Assembly (NCBI GenBank): GCA_034189865.1
Contig: JAXHTV010000006.1
Span: 1-64,000, forward strand
Source of the DNA: Pseudomonadota bacterium
GTDB taxonomy: Bacteria > Pseudomonadota > Gammaproteobacteria > UBA5335
Direction: 5' to 3'
Length of the DNA stretch: 64,000 nucleotides
Part shown: positions 56,269 to 64,000 of the stretch, piece after piece
Layout: the number at the start of each line of letters is the position of its first letter
Position numbering within the stretch: position 1 is the stretch's first letter
The notes under the pieces: model-generated
The model's input: the letters and a program-made list of their open reading frames with translations, nothing else
The model's database searches: none
What the model was told of the DNA's origin: nothing
Program-made: the position numbers and the translations under genes

Positions 56269-57101
56269 GACCCCAAGTACACTTCCACCACCTGGGGATT
56301 GTTCTGTACCTGCTCCATCGTGCCTTCCGCCAGAACGTGACCTTGGTGGAGAACGGTCACTTGTCGTGCGATGGACCGTACAAATGCCATATCGTGCTCC
56401 ACCACCACCACCGAATGGCGTCCTTCGAGGGACAACAGCAGTTCGGCTGTGCGCTCCATTTCCTGATGGGTCATTCCTGCGACGGGCTCATCGATGAGCA
56501 ACAACTGGGGTCGCTGCATCAACAACATACCGATTTCGAGCCATTGTTTTTGGCCATGGGAAAGAGCGCCCGCCAAATAATTGGCCTGATCCGCCAGACC
56601 GATTACACGAAGCTTTTCGTCAATCAAATCCCGTTGCTCGCCCGTCAAGCGGGATACCAGAGTCGGCCAGACAGCTTTGTTGGCGTGCATGGCCAACTCC
56701 AGATTCTCGAACACGCTCAGCGTTTCGAACACAGTGGGCTTTTGAAACTTTCGGCCGATACCCATACTGGCAATCTCCGGCTCGGTGAGCCGGAGCAGAT
56801 TGATCCGCTGGCCGAAAAAAACCGTGCCTTGGTCCGGACGCGTTTTGCCGGTAATGACGTCCATCATCGTCGTCTTACCCGCACCGTTTGGCCCGATAAT
56901 GCAACGCAACTCACCCCGTTGAACGTAGAGATTGAGATCGTCGATGGCCTTGAAACCATCGAAGGAGACGCTGACACCTTCCATGTAGAGGATGGGGCCA
57001 TGCCGGGTATCCAAATCCGGGACATCGACGGGCGAGTCGGCGACGAAATCGAACACCCGATCCCGACGCATGGTTTCTCGAAACCGGTCCAGAGACTTCA
57101 T
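56265..57101 (-). CDS. urtD: Urea ABC transporter ATP-binding subunit UrtD
   Basis: A 278-residue LivG-type ATPase with Walker A GPNGAGKTTMMDVITG, the signature region ALSHGQKQWLEIG and Walker B LLLIDEPVAGMT. ALSHGQ is the UrtD form of the ABC signature. ATG 57101 overlaps the urtC stop (ATGA), so the frame open to 57302 is not used. Confidence 0.96.
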   Translation of the reverse strand: MKSLDRFRETMRRDRVFDFVADSPVDVPDLDTRHGPILYMEGVSVSFDGFKAIDDLNLYVQRGELRCIIGPNGAGKTTMMDVITGKTRPDQGTVFFGQRINLLRLTEPEIASMGIGRKFQKPTVFETLSVFENLELAMHANKAVWPTLVSRLTGEQRDLIDEKLRVIGLADQANYLAGALSHGQKQWLEIGMLLMQRPQLLLIDEPVAGMTHQEMERTAELLLSLEGRHSVVVVEHDMAFVRSIARQVTVLHQGHVLAEGTMEQVQNNPQVVEVYLGS

Positions 57102-58195
57102 GCGCGCTGCTCCGCCCGTCTTCGTTGGAGCAAACCGACAATCCCGCGCGGCAACGCGATCGTGACGAGGACAAACAACGCGCCTAAAGCGAACAACCAC
57201 ACTTCGGGCAACGCCGCCGTGAAATAGGTTTTGGCGTAATTGACCAAGAAGGCGCCCACGATCGCGCCATACAGCGTCCCTCGACCGCCGACGGCAACCC
57301 AAACGACCAGTTCGATTGAGTTCAGCGGTGAGAACTCGCTGGGGTTAATGATTCCCACTTGCGGGACATACAACGCACCGGCAACACCAGCCATACAGGC
57401 TGAGAACACGAACACCCATAGCTTGAAATTTTCAACTTTATAGCCCAGGAAACGTGCTCGATCTTCCGCATCACGCAGAGCAACCACCACCCGCCCGAGC
57501 TTGGAATTAACCACGTACAACGAGGCCAGATAGCCTGCAATCAATGCCACAGCTGAAGCAAAAAACAGCGCGGCCCGAGTGTGATCGGATTGTAGGTTGA
57601 AACCGAGAATGTCCTTGAAATCCGTTAAGCCGTTATTGCCACCGAATCCCATTTCATTGCGGAAGAACGCCAGCATCAACGCATAGGTCAGGGCTTGGGT
57701 GATGATCGAGAGATACACGCCGGTGACCCGCGAACGAAACGCGAACCACCCGAACAAAAACGCCAGGATTCCGGGAACCAAAACCACCATCACCATGGCG
57801 AACCAAAATTGATCGAATCCGTACCAGTACCATGGCAGTTCGGACCAATTCAGAAAAACCATAAAATCCGGCAGGATCGGATGACCATAAACCCCCCGAT
57901 CGCCGATCTGACGCATCAGGTACGTACCCATCGCGTATCCACCCAGCGCAAAGAACGCGCCATGGCCCAGGCTTAAAATGCCGCAGTAGCCCCAAACGAG
58001 ATCAAGAGCCAAAGCCAACAAGGCAAAACTGAGATACTTACCGAACAGCGTCAGAGTGTAAGTGGAGATGTGCAACGGCGAATCGGCGGGCACCCACAGG
58101 TTACAGACCGGAAACGCCACCGCCATGAGGGCGATCGCCCCGAGCAACAACCAGCCGATCAAATCATGGGCTCTGAGATACCTCATCAGCATCAT
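57098..58195 (-). CDS. urtC: Urea ABC transporter permease UrtC
   Basis: A 365-residue LivM-type permease with about nine transmembrane helices. The conserved GYCGILSLGHGAFFALGGYAMG region, and a long loop with HPILPDFMVFLNWSELPWYW typical of UrtC, are present. The start shares one base with the urtB stop (TGATG). Confidence 0.96.
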   Translation of the reverse strand: MMLMRYLRAHDLIGWLLLGAIALMAVAFPVCNLWVPADSPLHISTYTLTLFGKYLSFALLALALDLVWGYCGILSLGHGAFFALGGYAMGTYLMRQIGDRGVYGHPILPDFMVFLNWSELPWYWYGFDQFWFAMVMVVLVPGILAFLFGWFAFRSRVTGVYLSIITQALTYALMLAFFRNEMGFGGNNGLTDFKDILGFNLQSDHTRAALFFASAVALIAGYLASLYVVNSKLGRVVVALRDAEDRARFLGYKVENFKLWVFVFSACMAGVAGALYVPQVGIINPSEFSPLNSIELVVWVAVGGRGTLYGAIVGAFLVNYAKTYFTAALPEVWLFALGALFVLVTIALPRGIVGLLQRRRAEQRA

Positions 58196-59868
58196 CAGCC
58201 CTCCGCCGCCCGGCCTTTCTGCGGAAACAAACCGCGGGGTCGGCGCTGAATGAACAATATGATGAACACCAGGACCAGCGTCTTGGCCAACACCGCCCCG
58301 GAATAGGGCTCCAGGAACTTGTTCGCCACTCCCAACGTGAGCCCGCCAACGAGCGTACCCCAGATATTCCCAACGCCGCCGAATACCACAACCATAAAAG
58401 AATCGATGATGTACGCCTGCCCCAGATTGGGTCCTACATTGGTCAGCTGGCTGAGCGCCACACCGGCAACGCCGGCAATGCCCGAGCCCAGACCAAAGGT
58501 CAACGCATCAATCCAGTTGGCGCGAATACCCATGGCGCGGGCCATGGCACGATTTTGAGACACGGCCCGCACTTTAATACCCAGCGTGGTTCGGTTGAGC
58601 ACGAGCCACAACAAGGCAAAGACAAGCAAACTGAATAGCAAGATGTAAAGGCGGTTGTACGTCAACGACAACGCACTGTTGATTTCCAGCGAACCACTCA
58701 TCCAACTCGGCGTTGCCACCGACCGATTCAAGGGCGAGAAAATGGATCGCACCGTTTGCTGCAACAACAAACTCACACCAAAGGTCGCCAACAGCGTTTC
58801 CAACGGCCGCCCATAGAGGAACCGAATAACGCCTCGCTCGATCAAGATACCCACCAGACCCGATACTAAGAACGCCGTCGGAATAGCCAGCAACACCGAC
58901 CACCCAATCTGGTCGGGAAGTAGCTGCTGGATGACATAGGTGGTGTACGCGCCCAGCATGATGAGCTCACCGTGGGCCATGTTGATAACGCCCATGACCC
59001 CAAAGGTAATCGCCAAACCGATGGCCGCGAGAACCAAAACCGAGCCCAAACTCAAGCCGAAAAACACCGTTTCGATGAGCTCGTAAAAGGCTACTCGCGA
59101 TTCGATGTCGCGCAACGCTTTTGCGGCTGACGCCCGTACCTCGGTGTCAGACTCCCCGAAATGCCCGTCAGAATCGGTCTCGGTCATCGCACGCAGGCGG
59201 TTGGCCACGACCGGCAACAAGCTTCCGGCGACAATGTCGATCGCGGCCAAGCGGACCGCACGGTCGCCATGGCTCAGGTCGTTCAGCGCCAAGGCCACGG
59301 CCAATTGACGTTTAACCCCCTGATCGGACTCCACAGCAAGTCGCTCAACAAAGAGCTGAATGATTTCCGGCTCCGCCTGACCCGTCAGTTCCTTAACCGC
59401 CGCCGAACGAACATCCGGCTCCGGATCGGAAAGGCTTAAGGTAGCGATCTGCATCTTCAGCAAACCGCGAATTGTGTTGTTGATCGAAATACGCTTGACC
59501 GCTCGCTTGCCTACGACACCGAGTGCTTCGCCCGATAAGACGTCGGCGACGGAATACCCGTCCGAAACGGGAGTGACAAGCACCACGGCATCGAAAGGCT
59601 TGGCATAGTAAAGGTCGCCGTCTAAAAGCTGCTTAAAAAGTGGCAGGACGCGACGATCCGGAGACTGCGCCAAGCTTTCGATGACTCGGGCTTTGGCCGC
59701 GAAGCTCCGCGTGTTGAGTTCGGCCAACTGCTCGGCCAGGGAAACATCACGTTCGCTCGCTGCGACACTGGGCGGACCCGACATGCCGAGCATGACCAGC
59801 AGCACTGCCAGGAAACAACGAACGGACCGACCTACGTGAATCAGCGATCCCATGGCTCGATCCCCCAT
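58195..59868 (-). CDS. urtB: Urea ABC transporter permease UrtB
   Basis: A 557-residue protein. A signal peptide (about 1-37) is followed by a periplasmic HEAT-like helical domain (about 40-240, with LSDPEPDVRSAAVKEL and ALNDLSHGDRAVRLAAID) and a LivH-type permease domain from about 260 (MGVINMAHGELIMLGAYTTY). This long form is normal for UrtB. The start is ATG 59868 or ATG 59853. Confidence 0.95.
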   Translation of the reverse strand: MGDRAMGSLIHVGRSVRCFLAVLLVMLGMSGPPSVAASERDVSLAEQLAELNTRSFAAKARVIESLAQSPDRRVLPLFKQLLDGDLYYAKPFDAVVLVTPVSDGYSVADVLSGEALGVVGKRAVKRISINNTIRGLLKMQIATLSLSDPEPDVRSAAVKELTGQAEPEIIQLFVERLAVESDQGVKRQLAVALALNDLSHGDRAVRLAAIDIVAGSLLPVVANRLRAMTETDSDGHFGESDTEVRASAAKALRDIESRVAFYELIETVFFGLSLGSVLVLAAIGLAITFGVMGVINMAHGELIMLGAYTTYVIQQLLPDQIGWSVLLAIPTAFLVSGLVGILIERGVIRFLYGRPLETLLATFGVSLLLQQTVRSIFSPLNRSVATPSWMSGSLEINSALSLTYNRLYILLFSLLVFALLWLVLNRTTLGIKVRAVSQNRAMARAMGIRANWIDALTFGLGSGIAGVAGVALSQLTNVGPNLGQAYIIDSFMVVVFGGVGNIWGTLVGGLTLGVANKFLEPYSGAVLAKTLVLVFIILFIQRRPRGLFPQKGRAAEG

Positions 59869-59937
59869 CGACCTGTCAAGCGCGGTTTCCCGTGAAACCG
59901 CAGGACCAATATCACTTGGAACATTACAGAAAGAAAA

Positions 59938-59963
59938 GGCTGGGCCGGAACACCGGCCCAGCC
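59938..59963 (-). terminator. Intercistronic hairpin between urtA and urtB, terminator-like
   Basis: A perfect 11-bp GC-rich stem (59938-59948 with 59953-59963), loop of 4, and read on the minus strand it is followed by TTTTCTTTCT. It lies 17 bases after the urtA stop, so it may reduce urtBCDE expression relative to the binding protein, or stabilise the urtA 3' end. Confidence 0.75.
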
Positions 59964-59979
59964 TGAATGCTATGGCGAT

Positions 59980-61284
59980 CTACTCGTAATTTTGCCCGGA
60001 GCACTGGCCGGTTTTGATGTTGAAATTCCCGCAGTTTACCGGCGGTGTCCAATCGGCAATGATGTCTTTGCTGCCGGGGAGAAAGTCGGACCAAGCGTCA
60101 CCAATCACGGTACCCGGCGTTTCCCAGACCACTTCGAACTGGCCATCGTCTTGAATTTCCCCAATCAATACCGGCTTGGCCAAGTGGTGATTGGGGTACA
60201 TCACCGAAACGCCGCCGGTCAAATTGGGATAAGTCATGCCGATCATCGCTTTGGCAACCGCATCGGTGTCGGTGGTACCGGCCTGTTCCACCGCCTTAAC
60301 CCACATGTTGAAACCGATGTAATGGGCCTCCATGGGGTCATTGGTCACGCGGTCGGAATCTTTGATGAACTTATGCCAAGCTTGAATGAATTCGTCGTTC
60401 TCTTCGCTGTCTACACTCATGAAGTAGTTCCAGGCAGCGAGGTGGCCCACCAAAGGCGCGGTGTCGATTCCGGAGAGTTCTTCCTCACCGACCGAGAATG
60501 CCACCACCGGAATCTCATCGGCCGAAACGCCTTGGTTACCCAACTCTTTATAGAAGGGTACGTTGGCATCACCGTTAATGGTGGAGACAACTGCGGTTTT
60601 CTTGCCCGCCGAACCGAACTTCTTGATCTCAGAGACAATGCTCTGCCAGTCTGAGTGTCCGAACGGTGTGTAATTGATCATTATATCGGCGTCCGCCACG
60701 CCTTTGGCCTTGAGATATGCCTCTAAAATCTTGTTGGTCGTCCGCGGATAAACGTAGTCCGTTCCGGCCAGCACCCAGCGCTCGACACCCAAATCATTCA
60801 TCAAATAGTCCACCGCGGGGACGGCCTGCTGATTGGGCGCCGCGCCGGTGTAAAAGACATTCTTCGAGGATTCTTCGCCCTCATACTGAACCGGATAGAA
60901 AAGCAAGCCGTTCAGTTCTTCGAAAACCGGCAGCACCGATTTGCGCGAAACGGAAGTCCAACAACCAAAAGTGACAGCCACTTTGTCTTTGGCGATCAGT
61001 TCCCGGGCTTTTTCAGCAAACAAAGGCCAGTTGGAGGCCGGATCCACCACCACCGGTTCGAGCTTCTTACCCAACACACCGCCTTTCCGATTCTGCTCTT
61101 CGATCAGCATCAGCATGGTGTCTTTGAGGGTTGTCTCACTGATCGCCATGGTTCCCGAAAGCGAATGCAAAATTCCCACTTTGATGGTCGATTCCGCATA
61201 AGCCGCCGGCAAGGCCAAGGTAAAACACAGCGCGATGCTTGCAACCAGACGCACTCGATCCTGCGATATCCGCCCGTTTCGCAT
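59980..61284 (-). CDS. urtA: Urea ABC transporter substrate-binding protein UrtA
   Basis: A 434-residue periplasmic binding protein: signal peptide (about 1-30, ending LPAAYA), then the UrtA sequence (VGILHSLSGTMAISETTLKD; FGCWTSVSRKSVLPVFEELNGLLFYPVQYEG; TDYVYPRTTNKILEAYLK). Strong AAAGGAGGT before the ATG implies high synthesis, as usual for binding proteins. Confidence 0.97.
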   Translation of the reverse strand: MRNGRISQDRVRLVASIALCFTLALPAAYAESTIKVGILHSLSGTMAISETTLKDTMLMLIEEQNRKGGVLGKKLEPVVVDPASNWPLFAEKARELIAKDKVAVTFGCWTSVSRKSVLPVFEELNGLLFYPVQYEGEESSKNVFYTGAAPNQQAVPAVDYLMNDLGVERWVLAGTDYVYPRTTNKILEAYLKAKGVADADIMINYTPFGHSDWQSIVSEIKKFGSAGKKTAVVSTINGDANVPFYKELGNQGVSADEIPVVAFSVGEEELSGIDTAPLVGHLAAWNYFMSVDSEENDEFIQAWHKFIKDSDRVTNDPMEAHYIGFNMWVKAVEQAGTTDTDAVAKAMIGMTYPNLTGGVSVMYPNHHLAKPVLIGEIQDDGQFEVVWETPGTVIGDAWSDFLPGSKDIIADWTPPVNCGNFNIKTGQCSGQNYE

Positions 61285-61319
61285 GGTGGACCTCCTTTGG
61301 AATTCGTATTAGAAAGAGG

Positions 61320-61344
61320 CCTGCCCGCCGTGTAGACGGGCAGG
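61320..61344 (-). terminator. Weak terminator-like hairpin between porin and urtA
   Basis: An 8-bp stem (61320-61327 with 61337-61344) and a 9-base loop; on the minus strand it is followed by CCTCTTTCT. Weak: it probably causes partial termination or marks the porin mRNA end. Confidence 0.4.
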
Positions 61345-61355
61345 TTAAACGAAGT

Positions 61356-62111
61356 TTAGATGATGCCGAACTTGTAGCTGACGCTCAGCACCATGGTATC
61401 GCCTTGTTCTTGTTCTGCACGGTCTTCACCACCAAAGATGTAGGTGACGGCCATGTCGGCGCCGGTGCTACCGATGGGATGCGACAAGGTCAGGTTGGCG
61501 TGACGGAAGCCGGAGTCTTGCAACGTAACACCACCGAGCTCGTCGTTATCGTCGTCGTCATAGGTGTAGTAGCCGATATCGACGGCCAAGCTGAAGTCGG
61601 CTGGCAACGCGAAGGCATAGCCGGCGGTCCAGTAGATATCGCCACTGTTACCCCAGAAGCCATCGTTGATCAGGTACTGAGCTTGCACGTAACCGTCAAG
61701 GAAGTTGAAAGCCAAGACGGCTTCGGTGAGATCCGAATCATCCACACCGATGTAATAGTACTGGATGACGCCAACGTCGAAGCCGTAATCACCGAAGCTG
61801 GGAGCGAAACCGACATAAAAGTCGTTCTCGAAACCGCTGCTGACGGGGTCATCAACCGGATCAGAGTAGTAGGTGTAATCCAGATTAGAAGCCCACCAAC
61901 CGGCATAGAAACCGCTGTCGTGAGCATAGTCCAGCCCGCCTTGAACAGCCGTGTTGCTGTTCTCAGCTGCCGCAGTGATCCCACGTAGAACGTACTTTGA
62001 GTAAACGCCGATGTTACCGGACAACTCTGCGTGAGCTGCGCTGGCACCGAAAGCCATAGCGGAAACTAAAGCAGCACCGGCGACCTTCTTTTGGATGTTA
62101 TTTCCTCTCAT
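61356..62111 (-). CDS. Putative outer-membrane porin, TorF/TIGR02001 type, urt-linked
   Basis: A 251-residue protein with signal peptide (about 1-28, SAAHA-E) and a beta-barrel pattern of repeated short aromatic strands (GNIGVYSKYVLRGIT, YAGWWASNLDYTYYSDP, YIFGG). The opening and the VLRGI motif resemble the TIGR02001/TorF family; this family call is from memory. It lies between ureG and urtA on the same strand and just downstream of a sigma-54 promoter, which makes it a candidate for urea or amide passage through the outer membrane. Confidence 0.75.
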   Translation of the reverse strand: MRGNNIQKKVAGAALVSAMAFGASAAHAELSGNIGVYSKYVLRGITAAAENSNTAVQGGLDYAHDSGFYAGWWASNLDYTYYSDPVDDPVSSGFENDFYVGFAPSFGDYGFDVGVIQYYYIGVDDSDLTEAVLAFNFLDGYVQAQYLINDGFWGNSGDIYWTAGYAFALPADFSLAVDIGYYTYDDDDNDELGGVTLQDSGFRHANLTLSHPIGSTGADMAVTYIFGGEDRAEQEQGDTMVLSVSYKFGII

Positions 62112-62198
62112 AACAAAGCATACTCCTAGCTGTATTGAAACACCCGTTTACCAGACAGCCCAACGTCCGTACGGGTTTTCGTTGGTCCCGACCTAATG

Positions 62199-62214
62199 AG
62201 CAATTCTTGTGCCA
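62199..62214 (-). promoter_or_regulatory. Sigma-54 (RpoN) promoter upstream of porin-urtABCDE
   Basis: On the minus strand the bases read TGGCAC-AAGAA-TTGCT, with GG and GC separated by exactly ten bases. It matches the -24/-12 consensus TGGCAC-N5-TTGCW fully. The predicted start of transcription would be near 62188, about 77 bases before the porin ATG. An NtrC-type activator is expected for sigma-54; no clear NtrC palindrome was found by eye. Confidence 0.8.
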
Positions 62215-62252
62215 TATGGCGAGAATCATTCATTTACCCCCGGGACATCGGT

Positions 62253-62275
62253 TTTTGGCCGACCATCGGCCAAAA
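62253..62275. terminator. Hairpin between ureG and the sigma-54 promoter
   Basis: A 9-bp stem (TTTTGGCCG at 62253-62261 with CGGCCAAAA at 62267-62275) and a 5-base loop. It is upstream of the sigma-54 promoter and may end the ureG transcript or be an operator. There is no strong T-run on the minus strand. Confidence 0.4.
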
Positions 62276-62327
62276 TCTTTGATATCAAACCTCCCCCAAA
62301 CCATCCAGGATGGTGCGCCATTGGGCG

Positions 62328-62999
62328 CTACGCGCCTTTTTGGTGCAAATCGATCGGCTCAGGCGATGTCGAACGCCCGCTTCTACGGAGCATGCCGGCA
62401 TCGACGATAAAATCCATGATGTGGCTCAAACCCTCCTGGGACTTGAGATTACTGAACACAAAAGGACGATCTTCCCGCATTTTTTTCGCATCGCGCCGCA
62501 TGACATCCAACGAGGCGCCGACGTGCGGTGCCAGATCGATTTTGTTGATCACCAGAAGATCGGAACGCGTGATTCCCGGCCCCCCCTTGCGGGGAATCTT
62601 GTCTCCGGCCGAAACGTCGATGACATAGATCGTCAGGTCCGAAAGTTCGGGACTGAAGGTGGCCGCCAGATTGTCGCCGCCACTTTCAATAAAAACGACA
62701 TCCAAATCGGGAAATCGGGATGACAGCTCCGCCACGGCGGAGAGATTCATCGATGCATCCTCCCGAATGGCGGTATGCGGACAACCGCCGGTTTCCACAC
62801 CCATGATGCGGTCCGACGTGAGCGCCTGACTGCGGGTAAGAAAATCCGCATCTTCACGGGTATAGATATCATTCGTCACGACGGCGATCTGGAAGTGTTC
62901 TCTCATTTGTTTGCACAAAGCGTCGACCAAAGCCGTTTTGCCGGAGCCCACAGGGCCGCCGATTCCCACTCTCAATGCGCCATGCTTGGTCTGTTCCAT
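62328..62999 (-). CDS. ureG: Urease accessory GTPase UreG
   Basis: A 223-residue SIMIBI GTPase with P-loop GPVGSGKT (15-22), the nickel-binding CPH motif (73-75 in [12 protein letters not shown]) and the GTP-specificity motif VINKIDLA. It helps insert nickel into urease together with UreE, UreF and UreH/D. The C-terminus has an unusual tail ([17 protein letters not shown]) beyond the common family end. Confidence 0.97.
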   Translation of the reverse strand: MEQTKHGALRVGIGGPVGSGKTALVDALCKQMREHFQIAVVTNDIYTREDADFLTRSQALTSDRIMGVETGGCPHTAIREDASMNLSAVAELSSRFPDLDVVFIESGGDNLAATFSPELSDLTIYVIDVSAGDKIPRKGGPGITRSDLLVINKIDLAPHVGASLDVMRRDAKKMREDRPFVFSNLKSQEGLSHIMDFIVDAGMLRRSGRSTSPEPIDLHQKGA

Positions 63000-63019
63000 A
63001 TCGTTATTTCCTCCGCGGC

Positions 63020-63706
63020 TCAGGAACGAAACAGCCGGACCCGCTGCGTTTCATGCTGAGCTGACGCGAGCGCGAGACCCACGGCCAGTTGGCCGATCTC
63101 ACCGTCGCGACAGTCCAACCCGCGCGCCACCGACGTCGGCATTTGTCGCTGCAATTGACTTAACAGGCGCTGCCCGGCGGTTTGCCCGAGCGGAACCAGC
63201 TTAATGGCCGCCGCCACTTGATTTTCCGTCCAGCTCCACAGATAACCCAGCAGAGTCTCCCGAAGCGGAATCCGCCATGCGACACCCGCGAGCGAAAACG
63301 CATTGGCAAATGCCGTCGGTCCGGTCCACGACTTCGCCTGCGGCACATCCAAGTCCGCCAACAGCCGCATCAATGCCCCACCCAATTGCGTATCTTCGGC
63401 CCGCAGTTCGCGCGATTCCCGATTGGCCAGCAAAAAAGCATTCCAATGCTTCACCGCGAGTTCATTATCCTCCGTCTGCCAAGCACGATATAGGCGCGTC
63501 AAACAAGGCAAATCAAGCATCGATAGACTGTGGCTCAACAGGCCACCTATCCAATTTAAGGCGCTGCTTTCGTCGTTCACCCAACCGACGTGTACGGCGT
63601 ATTCCAAACCCTGTGACCAGGCGAAGGCGCCCACCGGCAAAGCCGGGCTCGTCACCTGCAACAAACGCAGCAATCCGGCGTCGTCTAATGGGACTGAACT
63701 AGCCAT
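63020..63706 (-). CDS. ureF: Urease accessory protein UreF
   Basis: A 228-residue helical UreF, with the family motifs [24 protein letters not shown] near the start and the pattern [13 protein letters not shown] and [13 protein letters not shown]. It serves as a GTPase regulator of UreG. The ATG at 63706 overlaps the ureE stop; ATG 63718 in the same frame is also possible. Confidence 0.95.
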   Translation of the reverse strand: MASSVPLDDAGLLRLLQVTSPALPVGAFAWSQGLEYAVHVGWVNDESSALNWIGGLLSHSLSMLDLPCLTRLYRAWQTEDNELAVKHWNAFLLANRESRELRAEDTQLGGALMRLLADLDVPQAKSWTGPTAFANAFSLAGVAWRIPLRETLLGYLWSWTENQVAAAIKLVPLGQTAGQRLLSQLQRQMPTSVARGLDCRDGEIGQLAVGLALASAQHETQRVRLFRS

Positions 63707-64000
63707 GCGAATGCCCATGGTGCGTATGTTGGCTGTAGGCACCCGATTCCGGTTCGAACGGTGCTTGTTCAGACCGCACCACCAACCCTAATCCGACCAC
63801 CATCTCGTCCAAGACATGGTCCTTCTGATAGCTAAGCCATCCCTCACCCATCTGAATGGGTACGTGACGATTCCCCAAATGATAGGCGCAACGAGCCAAT
63901 TGGAAAGCGTCAGGTGTTGAAGCGATCGACAATGATTCGGCAGCCGCCACGACACGTATGAAGCGTCCTGCCTCATCTCGCAGCAGATCACCCCCTCGCA
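63699..64000 (-). CDS. ureE: Urease accessory nickel chaperone UreE, C-terminal part (5' end beyond window)
   Basis: The reading frame is open from the window edge and reads GDLLRDEAGRFIRVVAAAES, then the UreE core (CAYHLGNRHVPIQ with the nickel His) and a His-rich tail ([10 protein letters not shown]). It overlaps the ureF start. UreE delivers nickel to the urease apoenzyme. The N-terminal domain is outside the window, as are ureA, ureB and ureC, if present. Confidence 0.93.
   Translation of the reverse strand, partial: RGGDLLRDEAGRFIRVVAAAESLSIASTPDAFQLARCAYHLGNRHVPIQMGEGWLSYQKDHVLDEMVVGLGLVVRSEQAPFEPESGAYSQHTHHGHSHG

Noticed and set aside
56337-57227. 296-codon open frame on the plus strand across urtD
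   Set aside because: Antisense shadow of urtD and urtC, which show complete ABC-transporter motifs.
61239-61988. 249-codon open frame on the plus strand across urtA start and the porin
   Set aside because: Overlaps two strongly supported minus-strand genes; its Val/Ile/Asp-rich composition is the complement of the porin sequence.
62300-62345. GGTGC half-sites near the ureG end as NtrC sites
   Set aside because: Half-sites exist (TGGTGC and GGTGCA) but not with the spacing of an NtrC palindrome.

Overview
The window is ordinary chromosomal DNA, moderately GC-rich and almost fully coding, from a gammaproteobacterium. The placement rests on gene order: argH divergent from algZ-algR-hemC-hemD-hemX-hemY; dapF-DUF484-xerC; hslV-hslU; ubiE-ubiJ-ubiB; yibN-secB-gpsA-trmL opposite envC-ctpA-yibQ. 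A genus cannot be named from sequence reading alone. I see no insertion sequence, prophage, CRISPR array, tRNA or rRNA.

Layout. 1-3300: nitrogen block, with the tail of one P-II gene, an Amt ammonium channel, a perfect terminator, a second complete P-II gene and a second Amt channel. 3428-5292: a FetAB-type ABC exporter and a small secreted DUF4124 protein. 5307-9080: polyamine genes speE and speA plus a beta-hydroxyacid dehydrogenase. 9275-13444: an Mce/Mla-type lipid ABC system (STAS-permease, ATPase, MCE protein, lipoprotein) and a dienelactone hydrolase-like enzyme. 13523-16201: nicotinamidase-like hydrolase, a small beta-barrel protein and argH. 16349-22364: AlgZ/AlgR two-component system and heme biosynthesis. 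22361-25948: a flavin/iron-sulfur oxidoreductase, an NAD-binding epimerase and ubiD. 26085-34154: dapF, DUF484, xerC, hslVU, DUF971, ubiE, ubiJ, ubiB. 34174-43264: DUF389 protein, DJ-1 family protein, yibQ, ctpA, envC, yibN-like rhodanese, secB, gpsA, trmL and a class 1B-like dihydroorotate dehydrogenase. 43462-46719: RRM protein, a three-gene signalling operon (CheY-like, CheC-like, PAS-GGDEF) and an FrnE-type thioredoxin-fold protein. 46817-55465: mixed metabolic and unknown genes, including a secreted protein of unknown family, an alpha/beta hydrolase, a PrpF-type isomerase, SppA, an SDR dehydrogenase and a DUF945 protein. 55567-64000 (minus strand): urea block ureE-ureF-ureG, porin, urtA-urtB-urtC-urtD-urtE.

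How it fits together. The two ends of the window are both about nitrogen. At the right end a urea ABC transporter, a probable outer-membrane channel and urease maturation genes lie in one direction, and a near-consensus sigma-54 promoter (TGGCAC-N5-TTGCT on the minus strand, 62199-62214) stands in front of the porin-urt unit, which suggests NtrC-type nitrogen control. At the left end two P-II/Amt pairs in tandem handle the ammonium side. The most unusual signals are this porin-urt arrangement, the tandem P-II/Amt pairs, the orphan CheY-CheC-GGDEF operon, a long hairpin that ends five bases before the hemC start codon, and a pyrK-less class 1B-like PyrD. None of these amounts to a clearly new defence or mobile system.
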